From contig JAGFMI010000002.1 of the NCBI GenBank assembly GCA_021030905.1, forward strand, positions 2,108,001-2,172,000: a DNA stretch of 64,000 bases. Direction: 5' to 3'. The notes beneath the pieces were generated by a model. It was not told where the DNA came from, searched no databases, and was given only the letters and a program-made list of their open reading frames with translations. This DNA is from Pyrenula massariospora (Eukaryota; Ascomycota; Eurotiomycetes; Pyrenulales; Pyrenulaceae). Positions 1 to 10,874 of the stretch are shown here, piece after piece. Both the position numbers and the translations under genes were made by a program. The stretch's first letter is position 1. The number at the start of each line of letters is the position of its first letter.

Positions 1-117
1 AAGATAAGACTCAAGCTTTTAGGTTTGCCGGAGGGACACCCGGAGAAGGAGGGTACATTGGTCGATCGACAGGATCTGGTACCTGAAGTTAAGAAGCTGC
101 TGGCGACATCGGCCTAG
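1..117 (+). CDS. 3' end of an unidentified gene cut by the window edge
   Basis: Frame 1 is open from the first base to a TAG at 115-117 and encodes 38 residues, beginning KIRLKLLGLPEG and ending VKKLLATSA. The segment is rich in Lys/Leu/Glu and reads like the C-terminal tail of a normal protein, but it is too short to assign to a family. No further support is available because the rest of the gene lies outside the window. It could also be a chance open frame. Confidence 0.35.
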   Translation, partial: KIRLKLLGLPEGHPEKEGTLVDRQDLVPEVKKLLATSA

Positions 118-1021
118 CTTCTTGATTAGTCGAAATGATAGAAGTCGCAGCAGATGGAAGACCTGTTGCGCATGGTTCCCATAGAGAATTACCACCTACC
201 GCTCCTAGCGCCCATTCAGCCAATTTCGACAGAAACTTAGATTTGACTGACACGACAACAGCGGTTTAGGGAGCCCACGCTGCAGTACTAGACCTCCGCA
301 CCTAGCTTCAGCCACGTTATATTTCGAAACTTCTCCCGACTAGACAGATCACTTTCGAGAAACGTTTCACAAGACGTTCGATTGCACATGAGTACCTTAG
401 CTACGTACAAAGTGTTCCCTACCTCCCCTCCTTCGTAGCGGAGCACTCAACACCTTTTCCCAAATTCCCACAACCGTCACGCCGTCCACAAAACTGGCCT
501 GCACAGTAAGCTCCTACGGATGTAGAACGGAATAACATTCCTGACGCGATTCGCGCGCACCTCCCGGACCCCGATTGGGCCGCGGCAAGCACTTAAGTAG
601 ATATTTGAACGCTGCATAGGAGGAGGTTTGTCGAGCGGAGCTATACAATAAGGACAGGGTAGGCTTATTTATGTCATACGCGTAGCAGTAAGTAAGAACG
701 ATGGCGTTGGGATGGGATGGTCTGTTCGCGTTGGAACGATTGGTCTTTTTCGTGTCGGAGTGTGTCTATGATAGGATGGGAGAGACATGGCTCATGGACT
801 GTTCTGTGCATAGTGGTAGGGCTTTGGGGTTCTGCTTTGGGCTTGGTTGCCATTGGTATTGGCGTGGTAACTCGTAGTATGCATTGCGTGGGACAGAGTT
901 CGATTACTTATTCGCAGTGCCCGCAGACGGGGAAAATAAAAATTGGCGAGCATCGAAAGGCACATGTCTTTCCTTTGAACCTATCCCCAACTCCTGGCGC
1001 CCAACTCCGTCGAAGAACTCA
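118..1021. other. Intergenic, no gene recognised
   Basis: About 0.9 kb between the partial gene at the left edge and a minus-strand secreted-protein gene. Short open frames around 717-1085 have no recognisable motif and overlap the real gene in part. I see no RNA gene or repeat. Confidence 0.4.
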
Positions 1022-1669
1022 TCACGATCCAGGACTCCCCACCGCATTGTACTTACTCTGCTCGCACATAAACGTCACCGCATAGCACGTCCCCTTGACC
1101 TCCTCCTCCCCGCCACCCGCGGGCCGATACGAGCACCCGTCGTCATTCATCTGCGCCGCAAACGCCGTCGCCTGCGGCAACCCGTTCGCCGCCGAAGTCG
1201 AGCTCGCCGTGATGGTGTGCGGCTCGGTCGCGCCGTCCGCCTGGTACGCGATCTGCACCATGCGGTGCGTGCCGTAGCTGAACGTGAAGGCGCCCTCGGC
1301 GCCAAGGATGGCGTTGATGGTGAGCGGGTCGGTGAAGTAGGGGGGCTGCAGGGAGACTTTATCGACGCCCGTGCCTTTTGGGACGAGTTGGGCCGGCGTG
1401 GGGGAGCTGCGTGAGCAGGTGTTGTCTTGGGCTTGGAAGTAGCCGGTGCTGTCTTTGAAGATGTAGGCGAGGAGGATGCAGTAGCCGGCGTTGGCGGTGT
1501 AGCATTTGATATTTCTGTTCACTTGGAGGTTCGGAGGAGGATCGGTGGGGAGAGGGGAGGACCCGGATGCTGCGGTGGGACTGGCGCGGATTTCGAGGTC
1601 AGGCCGGCCGGCGACGAGGGAGGAGAGGAAGAGAGAGTGGGCGAAGAGGATGTTCTTTGAGATAAGCAT
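1022..1669 (-). CDS. Small secreted cysteine-containing protein
   Basis: An uninterrupted 215-residue frame from an ATG at 1669. The N-terminus (MLISKNILFAHSLFLSSLVAG) is a good signal peptide with a likely cut near residue 21. The mature part has six cysteines (in KCY, YCI, TCS, GCS, TCY and MCE contexts), enough for three disulfides, and no transmembrane segment or known catalytic motif. It is probably an extracellular protein of the small secreted/effector-candidate kind; no family is recognised and no function is claimed. The region is more GC-rich than its flanks, as expected for coding sequence here. A terminal intron near the 3' end cannot be excluded. Confidence 0.68.
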   Translation of the reverse strand: MLISKNILFAHSLFLSSLVAGRPDLEIRASPTAASGSSPLPTDPPPNLQVNRNIKCYTANAGYCILLAYIFKDSTGYFQAQDNTCSRSSPTPAQLVPKGTGVDKVSLQPPYFTDPLTINAILGAEGAFTFSYGTHRMVQIAYQADGATEPHTITASSTSAANGLPQATAFAAQMNDDGCSYRPAGGGEEEVKGTCYAVTFMCEQSKYNAVGSPGS

Positions 1670-3672
1670 TGTGAAAAAGTGATGAATTCAATAGGAGGGC
1701 TGGTGAAGACGAAAAAGAAATGGAGAAATGGCGTCCTTTTGAAGCCTTACATGTTTTTCTGCTCTGCCATTTTGGGATCGCATTGGGGAAGCAACGCGCC
1801 ACTAATTATGGTTTTTCTGGCGTTGTGAACATGTCAATGCTCCAGAGACCCTTTCCAAAATGCGGTTCAGTTGTTCAAAGGTCTTCACCCACGTGCCGGA
1901 AGGAGAGTGATTGGGTCCAAGACAACAGTGACAAATTTCCTAGCTCAACAAATGAGCCATATGAAACAACAGCACTTACCGCAATTGGGACAAGAAGACG
2001 ATTGAAACATCGATCAGAAGCTAGCATTTTATAGATGTGCGGTTGTCATCCTAATTGCGGTGTGCAGCCTAACACGTCGGTGGCCCCCAACGTCGTTGGA
2101 GCGAAAAGCTTGATAGCTTCGATGAATGTTCACTTTCAGAGGGGTACAGCGAGGACCATCCGGTTAAAAGCCATCACATAATAAGTCGTATCACACTCTT
2201 CCGCTCAGAGATAGTTTATTCCATTAGGCGGAGTGTCGACTTGATGCGCTATTTTGCGTTGCATGCTCCAAAATTCCAACACGGAAGTAAGTGAAAGAAT
2301 GCTCGTGCCAGTGAGATGCAAAACGCAATGTCTCGCTAATTGCAGTGCAAGAAAGGAATCTTGATACTTGAATCAACGTCGACATCAAATGCGTTGACTT
2401 TCTTCACCTGAAGAATCTGGTGTGGCGATGGCTGGGCCAGGTCAGGTCAGGCCTGCAGGCATGACGTTGGCACGCTCCGTTGTCAAACATTGTCCAAGTT
2501 GCGATTGTGTTAAACAAGCGCAGCAGACGGGTTCTCGCTCATCTAACAAATACGTTGACGAAATAAATGGTCGAGAATATCTCCATCAAAAAGCGTTAGA
2601 GTTGTTGCACTGATGAGGAAAATGCTAACGTTGTTCGTCCACGAATCGACCCACGATTGCGTTGGACACCGTTGTTGGGGGCCAACTCAGCCTCTGGGGT
2701 AGGCCTATTCTTTTTTCGACAAATGGATCATCATCGAGCGAGCCGCTGCGGCTACCATGGAACGAGACTAGAAGGCCCATATGCAGAATAACAAGGAGAC
2801 ATTCTGTGGAAAATTCAGGTATGGAGTTGAGGGAAGACTTCCAAGCAAGAGTAGTCGCCGAGTTGAACGGATGGCCGAGAACCTCAAAATCTTCAGTGCC
2901 TCGGGGTTGGAATTGCCCCGAAGTTAGACCCTGAAATGGTCTCGCCAATATCTAGTAGCCAAATCGGGCAACTTCATCTTAAAAAGAACATCTACAGCAC
3001 AGGTTCTAGAAACCTTCCAAATTCTCGAGCACGCTGTCATAATCCCTGCAATTCTCGGCTTCCGCAACTTTTCCGACTCCGACTCTCCACTTTCATCTGC
3101 GTTTCCACAAAGGGATTAGACTTAAGATAGCTGGGTGGTTGAAACAGTCCGTGCTGATGATTCTGCCACCAATAAGAAAATATCACATTAATTTGCCACG
3201 AATCAGCACCCATCCTAAGAGTATCAGCCCTATCAGGAAACGGTTTGCCCTTGAGGAACAGCTTTGATCAATATGGAGGTCTCGGACACTAGACTTTTCG
3301 GTGGAGACGCCCTCCTATGGCTCCTAGATGCCGGTCTTCTTGTTCGACGATTGAAGAGAAGCCTTCCGCTTGAGAAACAAGCTTCTACTGGACGACCCTC
3401 TTTCGCAGCGTTGGGTCTATAAGACAGGGTAAGAAGGGAACTAGCAACATATATTGGAATCTCTGGTCTATTGCTTTTAATTGGAGGATTTCATTATAGC
3501 TTTCAATCATGGAATCGGGCAGGAAGGCCAAGTTTCTCCGGCAATGTCTCCAACTACGAAGAGACGTTCAGTTGTACAGCCAAGATATAAAACAAGGGCT
3601 AGAGAAGCCAAGAGGTGATAACTCACGACAAACGATCGCTTTTGGAATACGATCAAGCTTTCTCTTCCCAAG
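1670..3672. other. Intergenic, nothing recognised
   Basis: Two kilobases between divergently transcribed genes (secreted protein on the minus strand, polygalacturonase on the plus strand). Open frames at 2422-2613 and 2625-2948 are short, lack motifs and overlap on opposite strands, so I treat them as chance. A TATA-like run (tataaaac) near 3586 lies about 85 bp upstream of the polygalacturonase ATG and may belong to its core promoter. Confidence 0.4.
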
Positions 3673-4992
3673 ATGATCTCCTTTACCGGCTCCCTGGTCC
3701 TTGGCTTCGCCGCCTTGGCGATTGCTTCTCCCATCGCAGAGCCAGTCGCTGAGCCTATGATAACTGCAGCGCCCCTGGCAAAACGAGCAACGAGCTGCAC
3801 TTTCTCTGGCGCTAGTGGTGCTGCTTCTGCCAGCGCGTCGCAGAAGTCTTGCTCAACCATTGTCCTTTCCAACGTGGCAGTCCCTTCTGGCACGACCCTA
3901 AATCTATCCAATCTCCCTGATGACACCAGCGTTTGTCCCCCCTTTGCGCAGAAAAACCCCAATCTCCTAATATTTGTACTCTTCAGGTTATCTTCGAGGG
4001 CACTACCACATGGGGCTATAAGGAATGGGCCGGTCCGCTCCTCCAGATCGAGGGCACAGGGATCAAGATCTCTGGCGCAAGCGGTGCTATCCTAGATGGC
4101 GGCGGTGCACAGTGGTGGGACGGTGAGGGCAGCAATGGCGGAAAGACAAAGCCCAAGTTCTTCTACGCGCACAGCCTAACATCCTCGTCCATCACCAATC
4201 TGCACATCAAGAACACGCCCGTCCAAGCTGTCAGCATTGCCGGAGCATCTGGCCTTACTATCACGGGCATGACGATCGACAACTCTGCGGGTCAGTATTT
4301 GGAGACTTAATCGAGACCTTGTAGCACTGACTTTAGCATACAGGCGACTCCCAGGGCGGCCACAACACCGACGGCTTCGACATCGGCACCAGCTCCGACG
4401 TCACCATCAGCGGCGCCACGGTCCTGAACCAAGACGACTGCGTGGCCGTCAACTCTGGAACAGTAAGCCCCCCGCCTTCCCTCCCGATCCATAGCCCCAG
4501 CTCCCCTTCTAACCCTCGCCACAGGACATCACCTTCACGGGCGGCACCTGCTCGGGCGGCCACGGCCTCAGCATCGGCAGCGTCGGCGGCCGCTCCAGCA
4601 ACACCGTGCAAACCGTCACCTTCTCCTCCTCCACCGTCAAGTCCAGCACGAACGGCATCCGCATCAAGGCCACCGAGGGCGACACCGGCTCCATCTCCGG
4701 CGTCACCTACTCCGGCATCACTTTACAATCAATCTCGCAGTACGGGATCTTGATCGAGCAGAACTACGACGGCGGGGACCTGAAGGGCAGCCCGACGAGC
4801 GGGATCCCGATTACCGGGCTGACGCTGAAGAATGTGAGCGGGGCGGGCGCGGTGAGTAGTAGTGGGTATGATGTGGTGGTGGTGTGTGGGAGTGGGGCGT
4901 GTTCGAATTGGAGTGTGAGTGGGGTGACGGTGACCGGGGGGAAGAAGTATGCGAGTTGTCAGAATGTGCCGAGCGTGTTGCCTTGCTCTTGA
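3673..4992 (+). CDS. Endopolygalacturonase (GH28), secreted
   Basis: Hydrolyses internal alpha-1,4 galacturonosyl bonds of pectin outside the cell. Four exons: 3673-3930, 3987-4290, 4344-4462 and 4525-4992, with introns of 56, 53 and 62 nt whose phases fit, giving 382 residues, normal for fungal endo-PGs. The N-terminus has a signal peptide followed by a propeptide ending in a dibasic LAKR site near residue 40. All four GH28 signature blocks are present in order: NTDGFD, QDDCVA, the [11 protein letters not shown] block with its catalytic-site His, and RIK. The last block ends with the paired cysteines typical of the family C-terminus. It looks intact and active. It converges with the protease-like gene downstream. 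Confidence 0.93.
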
Positions 4993-5425
4993 GGGCGGAG
5001 CCGATGTTTAGGGGCCGGGAGGAGGACTGCTTGCAGAAAACAGTGGCTATATCTTACCCTGGAGAATTCTCAATAATTTAGTTATGCTAGACCCACCGTG
5101 CTGAAAGCGAGCATACAATGGCATGACATACAAAGTCGGCGCCGTGGTCACGTGCTCTCCCTCGGAAGGGTCCACATCCCACCCTCCTTCCTACTTAGGC
5201 TATCAAGCAAAGCTCTCTGTAAGCCAGGCACCATTCCCTGGCAGAATGGCTTCTTTAAAGTGCGAAACTAACACTCCTCCCCTTCACTTTCCCTACTGCC
5301 GCTCCCAAAAGACGCGTTTAACGGAGATCAAAGACGACGCGTAGGAAGGCAGACCACAGAGGGTGTCTTTGGCGCGCCCGTTGATTAAAACGCTAGTTTC
5401 AATCTTTCCTCTTAGCAACTACACC
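4993..5425. other. Convergent 3' intergenic region
   Basis: 433 bp between the ends of the polygalacturonase gene (plus) and the protease-like gene (minus), so it must hold both transcription terminators. No other feature seen. Confidence 0.4.
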
Positions 5426-6915
5426 TTACAAATTAGCTAGACCGCGGTATCACCATTGCAAGAACGCTAGACAACGAAAAGGGTCCCGAAACTTACATGA
5501 TATAGTCTCGTCTTCAGCATCGAAGACACTGTACAAGCCACCGAAGAAAGACGAACCCAAAATGACAAACCCAGGGTTCTCCTCTTTTCGAAAGCTCGAC
5601 GTAAAGGGCAGGGCGCACCGAATCCCTGGACCGTCCACATTCTCCACCTCGTAAAGGTAGTCCCACGGCGTCAACACAAGATCATGTGCATAAGCGCCGG
5701 TTCCGAGGGTGAGAGTCAAGTTGGGTAGCAACGGGCGGTAGCCGCAATCCATGTCATCCTCGGTCCAGGGGATACCGAGCCGGCGGGAAAAGTCGGAGCT
5801 ATTGGCCATGCTGGCTGGGAAGTCCATGTAAGGGTAGGTAGTGGCGAAGACGGCGGTGTGGTTCGGTAGTGGCACATTCAGCGGCTCGAGAGCTGGGTCG
5901 ATGGAGCCGAACGATACGGACTCGATAGAGACCTGCCAGCCAGTGGACGAGAGGAGGTTGAAAGCCTCATCATCGCCGCCGGTCGTGTTCGAGAGGGGGA
6001 TTGTCACAAGGTCGCTGGCGTAAGAATTGTCAATTTCACCGAAGGTGAGCTCGCTGGATTGGGAGCGCCGGGACGAGAGTTTCAGCGAGAAAAGATTTCG
6101 ATCTAATAAGCCTTGGCTGACCATGTTCTGGAATGGGTAGGTCGCTCCAACGTTGGCCTCCGAGTAATTGAGGGGAAGGCGAGCAAGACCAAGAGCGCTG
6201 TCAAGCCAATCATCCCAGTCAAACTCATCCCAAAGCGTCACCTCTTCGAACTTCTGATTCCGGACTTCAATGCCGCCACCTATGTGTAGACTATCCTGTG
6301 AAACATTGCCCAAAAAGTCTCCTAACGAATAGCGAATTCGGGCGGGAGAGAGGTCTGATACATATGTTGATGATTGGGTTGAGTTGTATAGCTGATGAGG
6401 ACGGCATCCCCAGGTACAGTTCACGGAGGGGACAAAGAAATCACCCCAGGCGAGGTCCACCTGAGTGCGGAATGGCTGAGGCGGATTACCTACGTGGATA
6501 TCCGTGGTAAAGGCTAGAAGATAGACGATTCCGCTTGCACTTCTTGAAGCCAATGACAGAAGTGACTGCTGAGGGTTCAAGAGCCGATAAGCAAGGTTCT
6601 GCACCTGAGCATTTGATGGGGATTGATGTAGATACTTTTGCTGATCCTGGTGTCACGGCTGTACGCCGAAATCTGAGGGAACATAATGCTTGGCGTGCTA
6701 AGCCAGTTATCAGTTTCACTCGTTGCGAGCATCAAATACTCCAAAAAGCATGTATTTACCTTCGTTGCAAGCGACGCAGAGGAGGCTTCATCCCACCGAA
6801 AGTCGATGATGATTTCCGTGCGATCGAGGGAAAGACGATAATGATTCGCATTGCAGACTCCAATAAGCCCCGTCCCAAGGACAAACAGAAATTTTGACCG
6901 TGTGAAAATCCGCAT
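5426..6915 (-). CDS. Pepsin-like (A1) protein lacking catalytic aspartate motifs
   Basis: Starts at ATG 6915 with a hydrophobic leader (RSKFLFVLGTGLIGVCNA) and a short propeptide-like stretch ending near 6760, where a GTAAAT donor begins. The main exon (from about 6604 or 6572 down to 5497) has the A1 fold marks: HVGNPPQPF, FFVPS followed by a Cys pair, the central LGLARLPL (in place of GLAYP), and the terminal ILGSSFFGGLYSVFD. A GTAAGT donor at 5496 and acceptor at 5437 remove 60 nt and give the end ...ETISSNL and stop at 5426. The first active-site motif reads DLAWG instead of DTGS and the second reads FATTYPY instead of DTGT, so the enzyme is probably inactive. Many N-glycosylation sites fit a secreted glycoprotein. 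The exact first-intron acceptor is unresolved (a 62-nt intron plus a small exon, or one longer intron). Confidence 0.75.
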
Positions 6916-8679
6916 TGGAGCTTTCGATTAGTGGAGATGGTGACAATGCCTGAAGAAGAGCCTTCGGTTTGAACGCATGGCGGATCAGATCTACCTGACT
7001 AGAAATAGCCCCTAGACACTATTTCAAGGAAAGAAGTTAGGTCCGAAGGCCAAAATCCCCATGCCCTCGCCTCTCGCCTCCTCACGGAACCCCACCCTTC
7101 TCATCGACATCCGCTCCTCCCCCCAGTCGACCATCATCACAACAGATGCGCCGAGCTGCGATAATAGGTGTGGCGCCTCCCCTCTTTCTTCCTCATCTTC
7201 CCTCCCTGCTTCATCGCCCACGGCCGCCCGAACTTTAATTCGCTTATCACGGGACTGACAACGAGTACTCCGGCCGCGCCACGGCATCTAGGCGCGTGTA
7301 CCAAAGTGTCAAGTTGGAGGATGAAAGGTACGTGTGTGATAAGCCGTGTCGGTCGGAGTATCGCCTAGGGAGCACTTGGCTTTAGCGGCGGGCTTGATGG
7401 GGAGAGGGTTTGACGTCGGGCTCTAAAGATTATGTTTCTTGTTCTTTGCTTGTCATTTCTTTGTTTAACTTGTGTCTTCTCTTAGTGGGTGGGGCAATTT
7501 ATGCTGATGGTTTCAGTCGGCGTTCGTATGTAGGAGGGCACGGCCTAAATAGGATTTTTCTTTCTGGTATCTCTCTCCCTTCAATTACGAGTTTACGAGC
7601 ATACTACCAGGTGTCAACCACTTTAAATACTCGCTCTGTCCCGATACTCTAACATAGCCCATCTCTTTCCTGTTAGTAGTCTTACATCCTGTGCGCAATC
7701 GATATAGGTGCTTTGATGAATTTGCTTCTCTGCATGCCTGCCTTAGAGCCATGATACCTGTAATCGAAGTCTCTTTCTCGTGAAGGTGACTAAGTAAAAT
7801 TCGCCATGACTCACGAGTTTTGCCGCGTAGCCATTACACAGGGTTGACTCGCTCTCACGAAAACCAGAACAATGACCCTATCGTAAGCGGACTCAAGCGA
7901 GGATTTAACAGTAATAAAATCGGTTGTCATGATGATCGGTTGGTCAACGAAGCTCTCCTTCTCATGTTCAAACCGCCAATCTACCAACACGCAGCGTTCG
8001 ATGGGCGTCGAACACTCAACACCTGTATTTACTGACTGTCATTCAGGAAGCAATGGTAGGTCAAATAACCAGTCGTGAAGCTCTTATGTCCTTGGCTTCC
8101 AAGTCATACAAACAATTCAAAGTAATAGCGCCTATTTCATTTACACGTCCTCTCAGGTCCACGCAAATACCACGATAAATTAGACGCAATCGTGCTCGAC
8201 AATCAATTATTCTTGTCCTGCCATCGATTGAGGTTGACAAAGCTGCAGCGCTCAGCTTGATGGTGTCGAATAGCCAATGACTAGAAGCACCTGCAAAATC
8301 CCGTCGTCTCGTGTGCATCGCTGAAGCATAATGACGAAACGCCATCATGAAAATGGTGTCACGAGTTCGTCATGTTCGTTGCAAGAAGCTTATATCTCTT
8401 CCTATGAGATAGGCACGAGTCTGTGAGGCACCAACAAATCAGAACTACTCAAGGTAGCCAGAGAGATATTGGATACGGCCTGAACTAAACGGTAGCCATG
8501 GCGATTGCTAAAAGCATGCTAAGAAGAGCTTTATTGCTTCATTAAATTCTGCTACTTGTAGCTTCTTTCCCCTGACGTGATCAGACATAGTTACAAATCG
8601 ATAGAGACATCGCCATTCTACGCCCACTATTCCTTTCTATGTTCTTCTCAAGCCTATCAACCTAGACGGAAACCTTTGG
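6916..8679. other. Intergenic, nothing recognised
   Basis: About 1.76 kb between the protease-like gene and the end of the HET module. Small frames (7061-7258, 7410-7652, 7820-8035, 8061-8348) have no motif and are not supported. The stretch 7380-8340 is AT-rich and could be old decayed sequence. Confidence 0.4.
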
Positions 8680-10787
8680 TCACGCTATAGTGAACGTCTG
8701 ATCCTCTACCTTAGCTTCATCTAGCAATCTTTCCACGTCAGAGAAATCTTCACGCATGTTTAAACTCGTGGGTCCGACAATGGTATAATGGCCGTTCTCC
8801 TGTTTTCTTAACACCATAGGGGTAGTAAACCCATGAAGCATTACCAACACATCTGTATTTTCTGTTTCTGCTGGCGCCATACCACAGATACCAGACGATG
8901 TGACGATCACTTTCTGCTTTGCCGCTTGGATATCTAAAAGTTTGTAGAACATACCAAAAGTAATGGATAGTCGAAGTCGATCCTGCTCACAAATTCCATG
9001 TAGAAAATGCTGGATTCGAACAGCTGGATCCGGTTGCGAGATGATTTCAAGCCAAAATCTTGCAAATAGACGCAAGCTTTCTGCAGAGCCTTCAAAACGT
9101 TCAAAGGTTAATTCTACTTGTGGTATCAGTGATTTCCAGAGCGGTCGAAAGACCACGGCCGCTTTCATGATATACTCTTGGAGCCTCATTGAGGCCAGAC
9201 CTTCCTTTTCTATTGCAGTAATGACTGACTCCAAATCACTGAAGAATTGGAAGGCTGATGTTGTGACAAGAAACCTCTCAGGGTAATTATAATCAGGGAG
9301 GTCCAAATGGGGAAGAGTGATTGAATAGAAAATCTGGCCCATAATGATGCCTTTCGCAAAGACTAGGCATGCGTCATCAGAGAGTTCTGCGCGTGACCCT
9401 CGCGTCCAAGGACGAAATTTGTCGAGTGAGTTATGTGGATAAAATTCATGCGACTGATGAGAGAGGTCGGCAACCCACGACGGGTAGTCGCTATCGTAGA
9501 GAGAATTTGATGAGTAGCTGATATAACCAAGGACGTGTGGGTCATCTGAAATCCATAAAATCCTTAAAAAGTCTTGATAAGCGCTCATATAATGAGCTCG
9601 GTAGTCGATGGAGATAAGTTTCCTATCTTTCTCGTTGATCATACCCGAAAGTGCGTAGACCTTGTCTGATCGATGACTTGACTTCCGTAGTAGTGTCGCT
9701 TCACCTAACAGGCTCATTAAACCGGGTTCCCTTTGCCTTTGCCCATGAAGCGATTCTCTCAGAACCGCTAGAGAGTGTATTCGGCGCTGTGTGATACTAC
9801 TAGCTTCTACAGGATTGCTCGAAAGTGACTCCTTCTGTGGCACCTGTTGCAGCTGCTTTAGCTTGAAAATGCCGAAACCATTTATAGAAAACGTAGACGC
9901 AATCACGGCACGTTTGGTGAGTACTTGAAGACCATATGTAAATTGATCCAGAATCATAGACCTCTGGCGGCTAAGCAATATAGGCGGTAATTTTGGCAGA
10001 CACATCTCTTGGACCTACTTAGCGTGTATATATTAGTGCATGTTCAAATTAGAGAAGATGAAATAGAATGGCTCGTGATCAGCAGCGTAGATGATCGATG
10101 ACTCCGCTTGATGAAACACCCTAGTTTGAGAGTTTTATCAGGTAATGGCGGGGTCCCAAATTTCCTTCAATAGGGATGACTCACAATCCAAACTCTTTCC
10201 CAGAACGAAGAGCAGCCACCAGGATTCATATTCATATCGTCAAGGATCTGGTGGACGAGTGAATCGTCAAGAGTATTCTCAGCTTCACGCACTAAAATTT
10301 GCTGGATGTTGTCGAATGCGGCGTCTGAGATTTCATCCTCTTGGCCCAGCCATCCAATGACACGCTGTGCATGAGAGTAGATCTCACCCATCAATGGCAC
10401 CTGATAGACTTTCTCGTCAAGGTCGGCCTGGTTGATAGACAAAGCATCGATCCAGATCTCTTTTGAATACTTTCCATTTTCGAAATGTGATAGTCGTCGA
10501 AGTGCAGTTTCAAGGCTTTTGGTGACGGCAATTTTGTTGCCGTTCACTTCAATATTCGTGGTATTATTCGGATCGCCCCAGACATATGACAACGCATAGA
10601 ACCTAGGCCTATCCACTAGCGCTACTGTTCGAAGCTTACACGAGATTTTGGGCTGCGATTCGAGCAAAATCGACAAGATCCGAGTTTCTTTCCGGCTTTG
10701 GTCAAGAGGCACGGTGTAGAGATTCATGTTACCATAGTTTGAAATGCTGGGAACATGCTGGGGATGATCGAAGACTTCGCACAACAT
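8680..10787 (-). CDS. HET-domain (heterokaryon incompatibility) module, probably the C-terminal part of the AAA+ gene upstream
   Basis: Two exons in this part: 10787 (or 10821) to 10185 and 10014-8680, joined by a 170-nt intron with a GTGAGT donor; read from the ATG at 10787 this gives 645 residues. The three HET (PF06985) blocks are all present: YALSYVWGD, IWIDALSINQ, and GEIYSHAQRVIGWLG, followed by FWERVWI/VQEM across the intron, the usual end of the domain. The long C-terminal half (about 440 aa) is the variable region seen in HET proteins and ends ...EDQTFTIA. HET domains trigger cell death on recognition of a non-self partner. The open frame continues upstream of the ATG without a stop to a splice acceptor at 10822, and the gap to the preceding stop is only 68 bp, so I think it is one transcript with the AAA+ exons. 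If separate, 10787 is the start. Confidence 0.88.
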
Positions 10788-10821
10788 TTCGGATTCTTCG
10801 ATTGATTTCGACTCAAGTAGT

Positions 10822-10874
10822 CTTGCTGGTATCTCAGAAAATCCTCAAAACTATTCTAATCCTTGGTGACATAC
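10822..10874 (-). other. 53-nt intron joining the AAA+ and HET frames
   Basis: On the minus strand the donor is GTATGT (first base 10874) and the acceptor CAGCAAG ends at 10822. The donor interrupts a codon after two bases (AG) and the acceptor supplies the third (A), giving Arg, so the AAA+ frame (...FNSRSR) runs directly into LLESKSIEESEMLCEVF of the HET frame. Length is typical for this genome. Without splicing, the AAA+ frame stops at 10856. Confidence 0.65.

Noticed and set aside
2422-2948. Open frames of 63-107 residues in the 1.7-3.6 kb gap
   Set aside because: Overlap on opposite strands, atypical composition, no recognisable domain.
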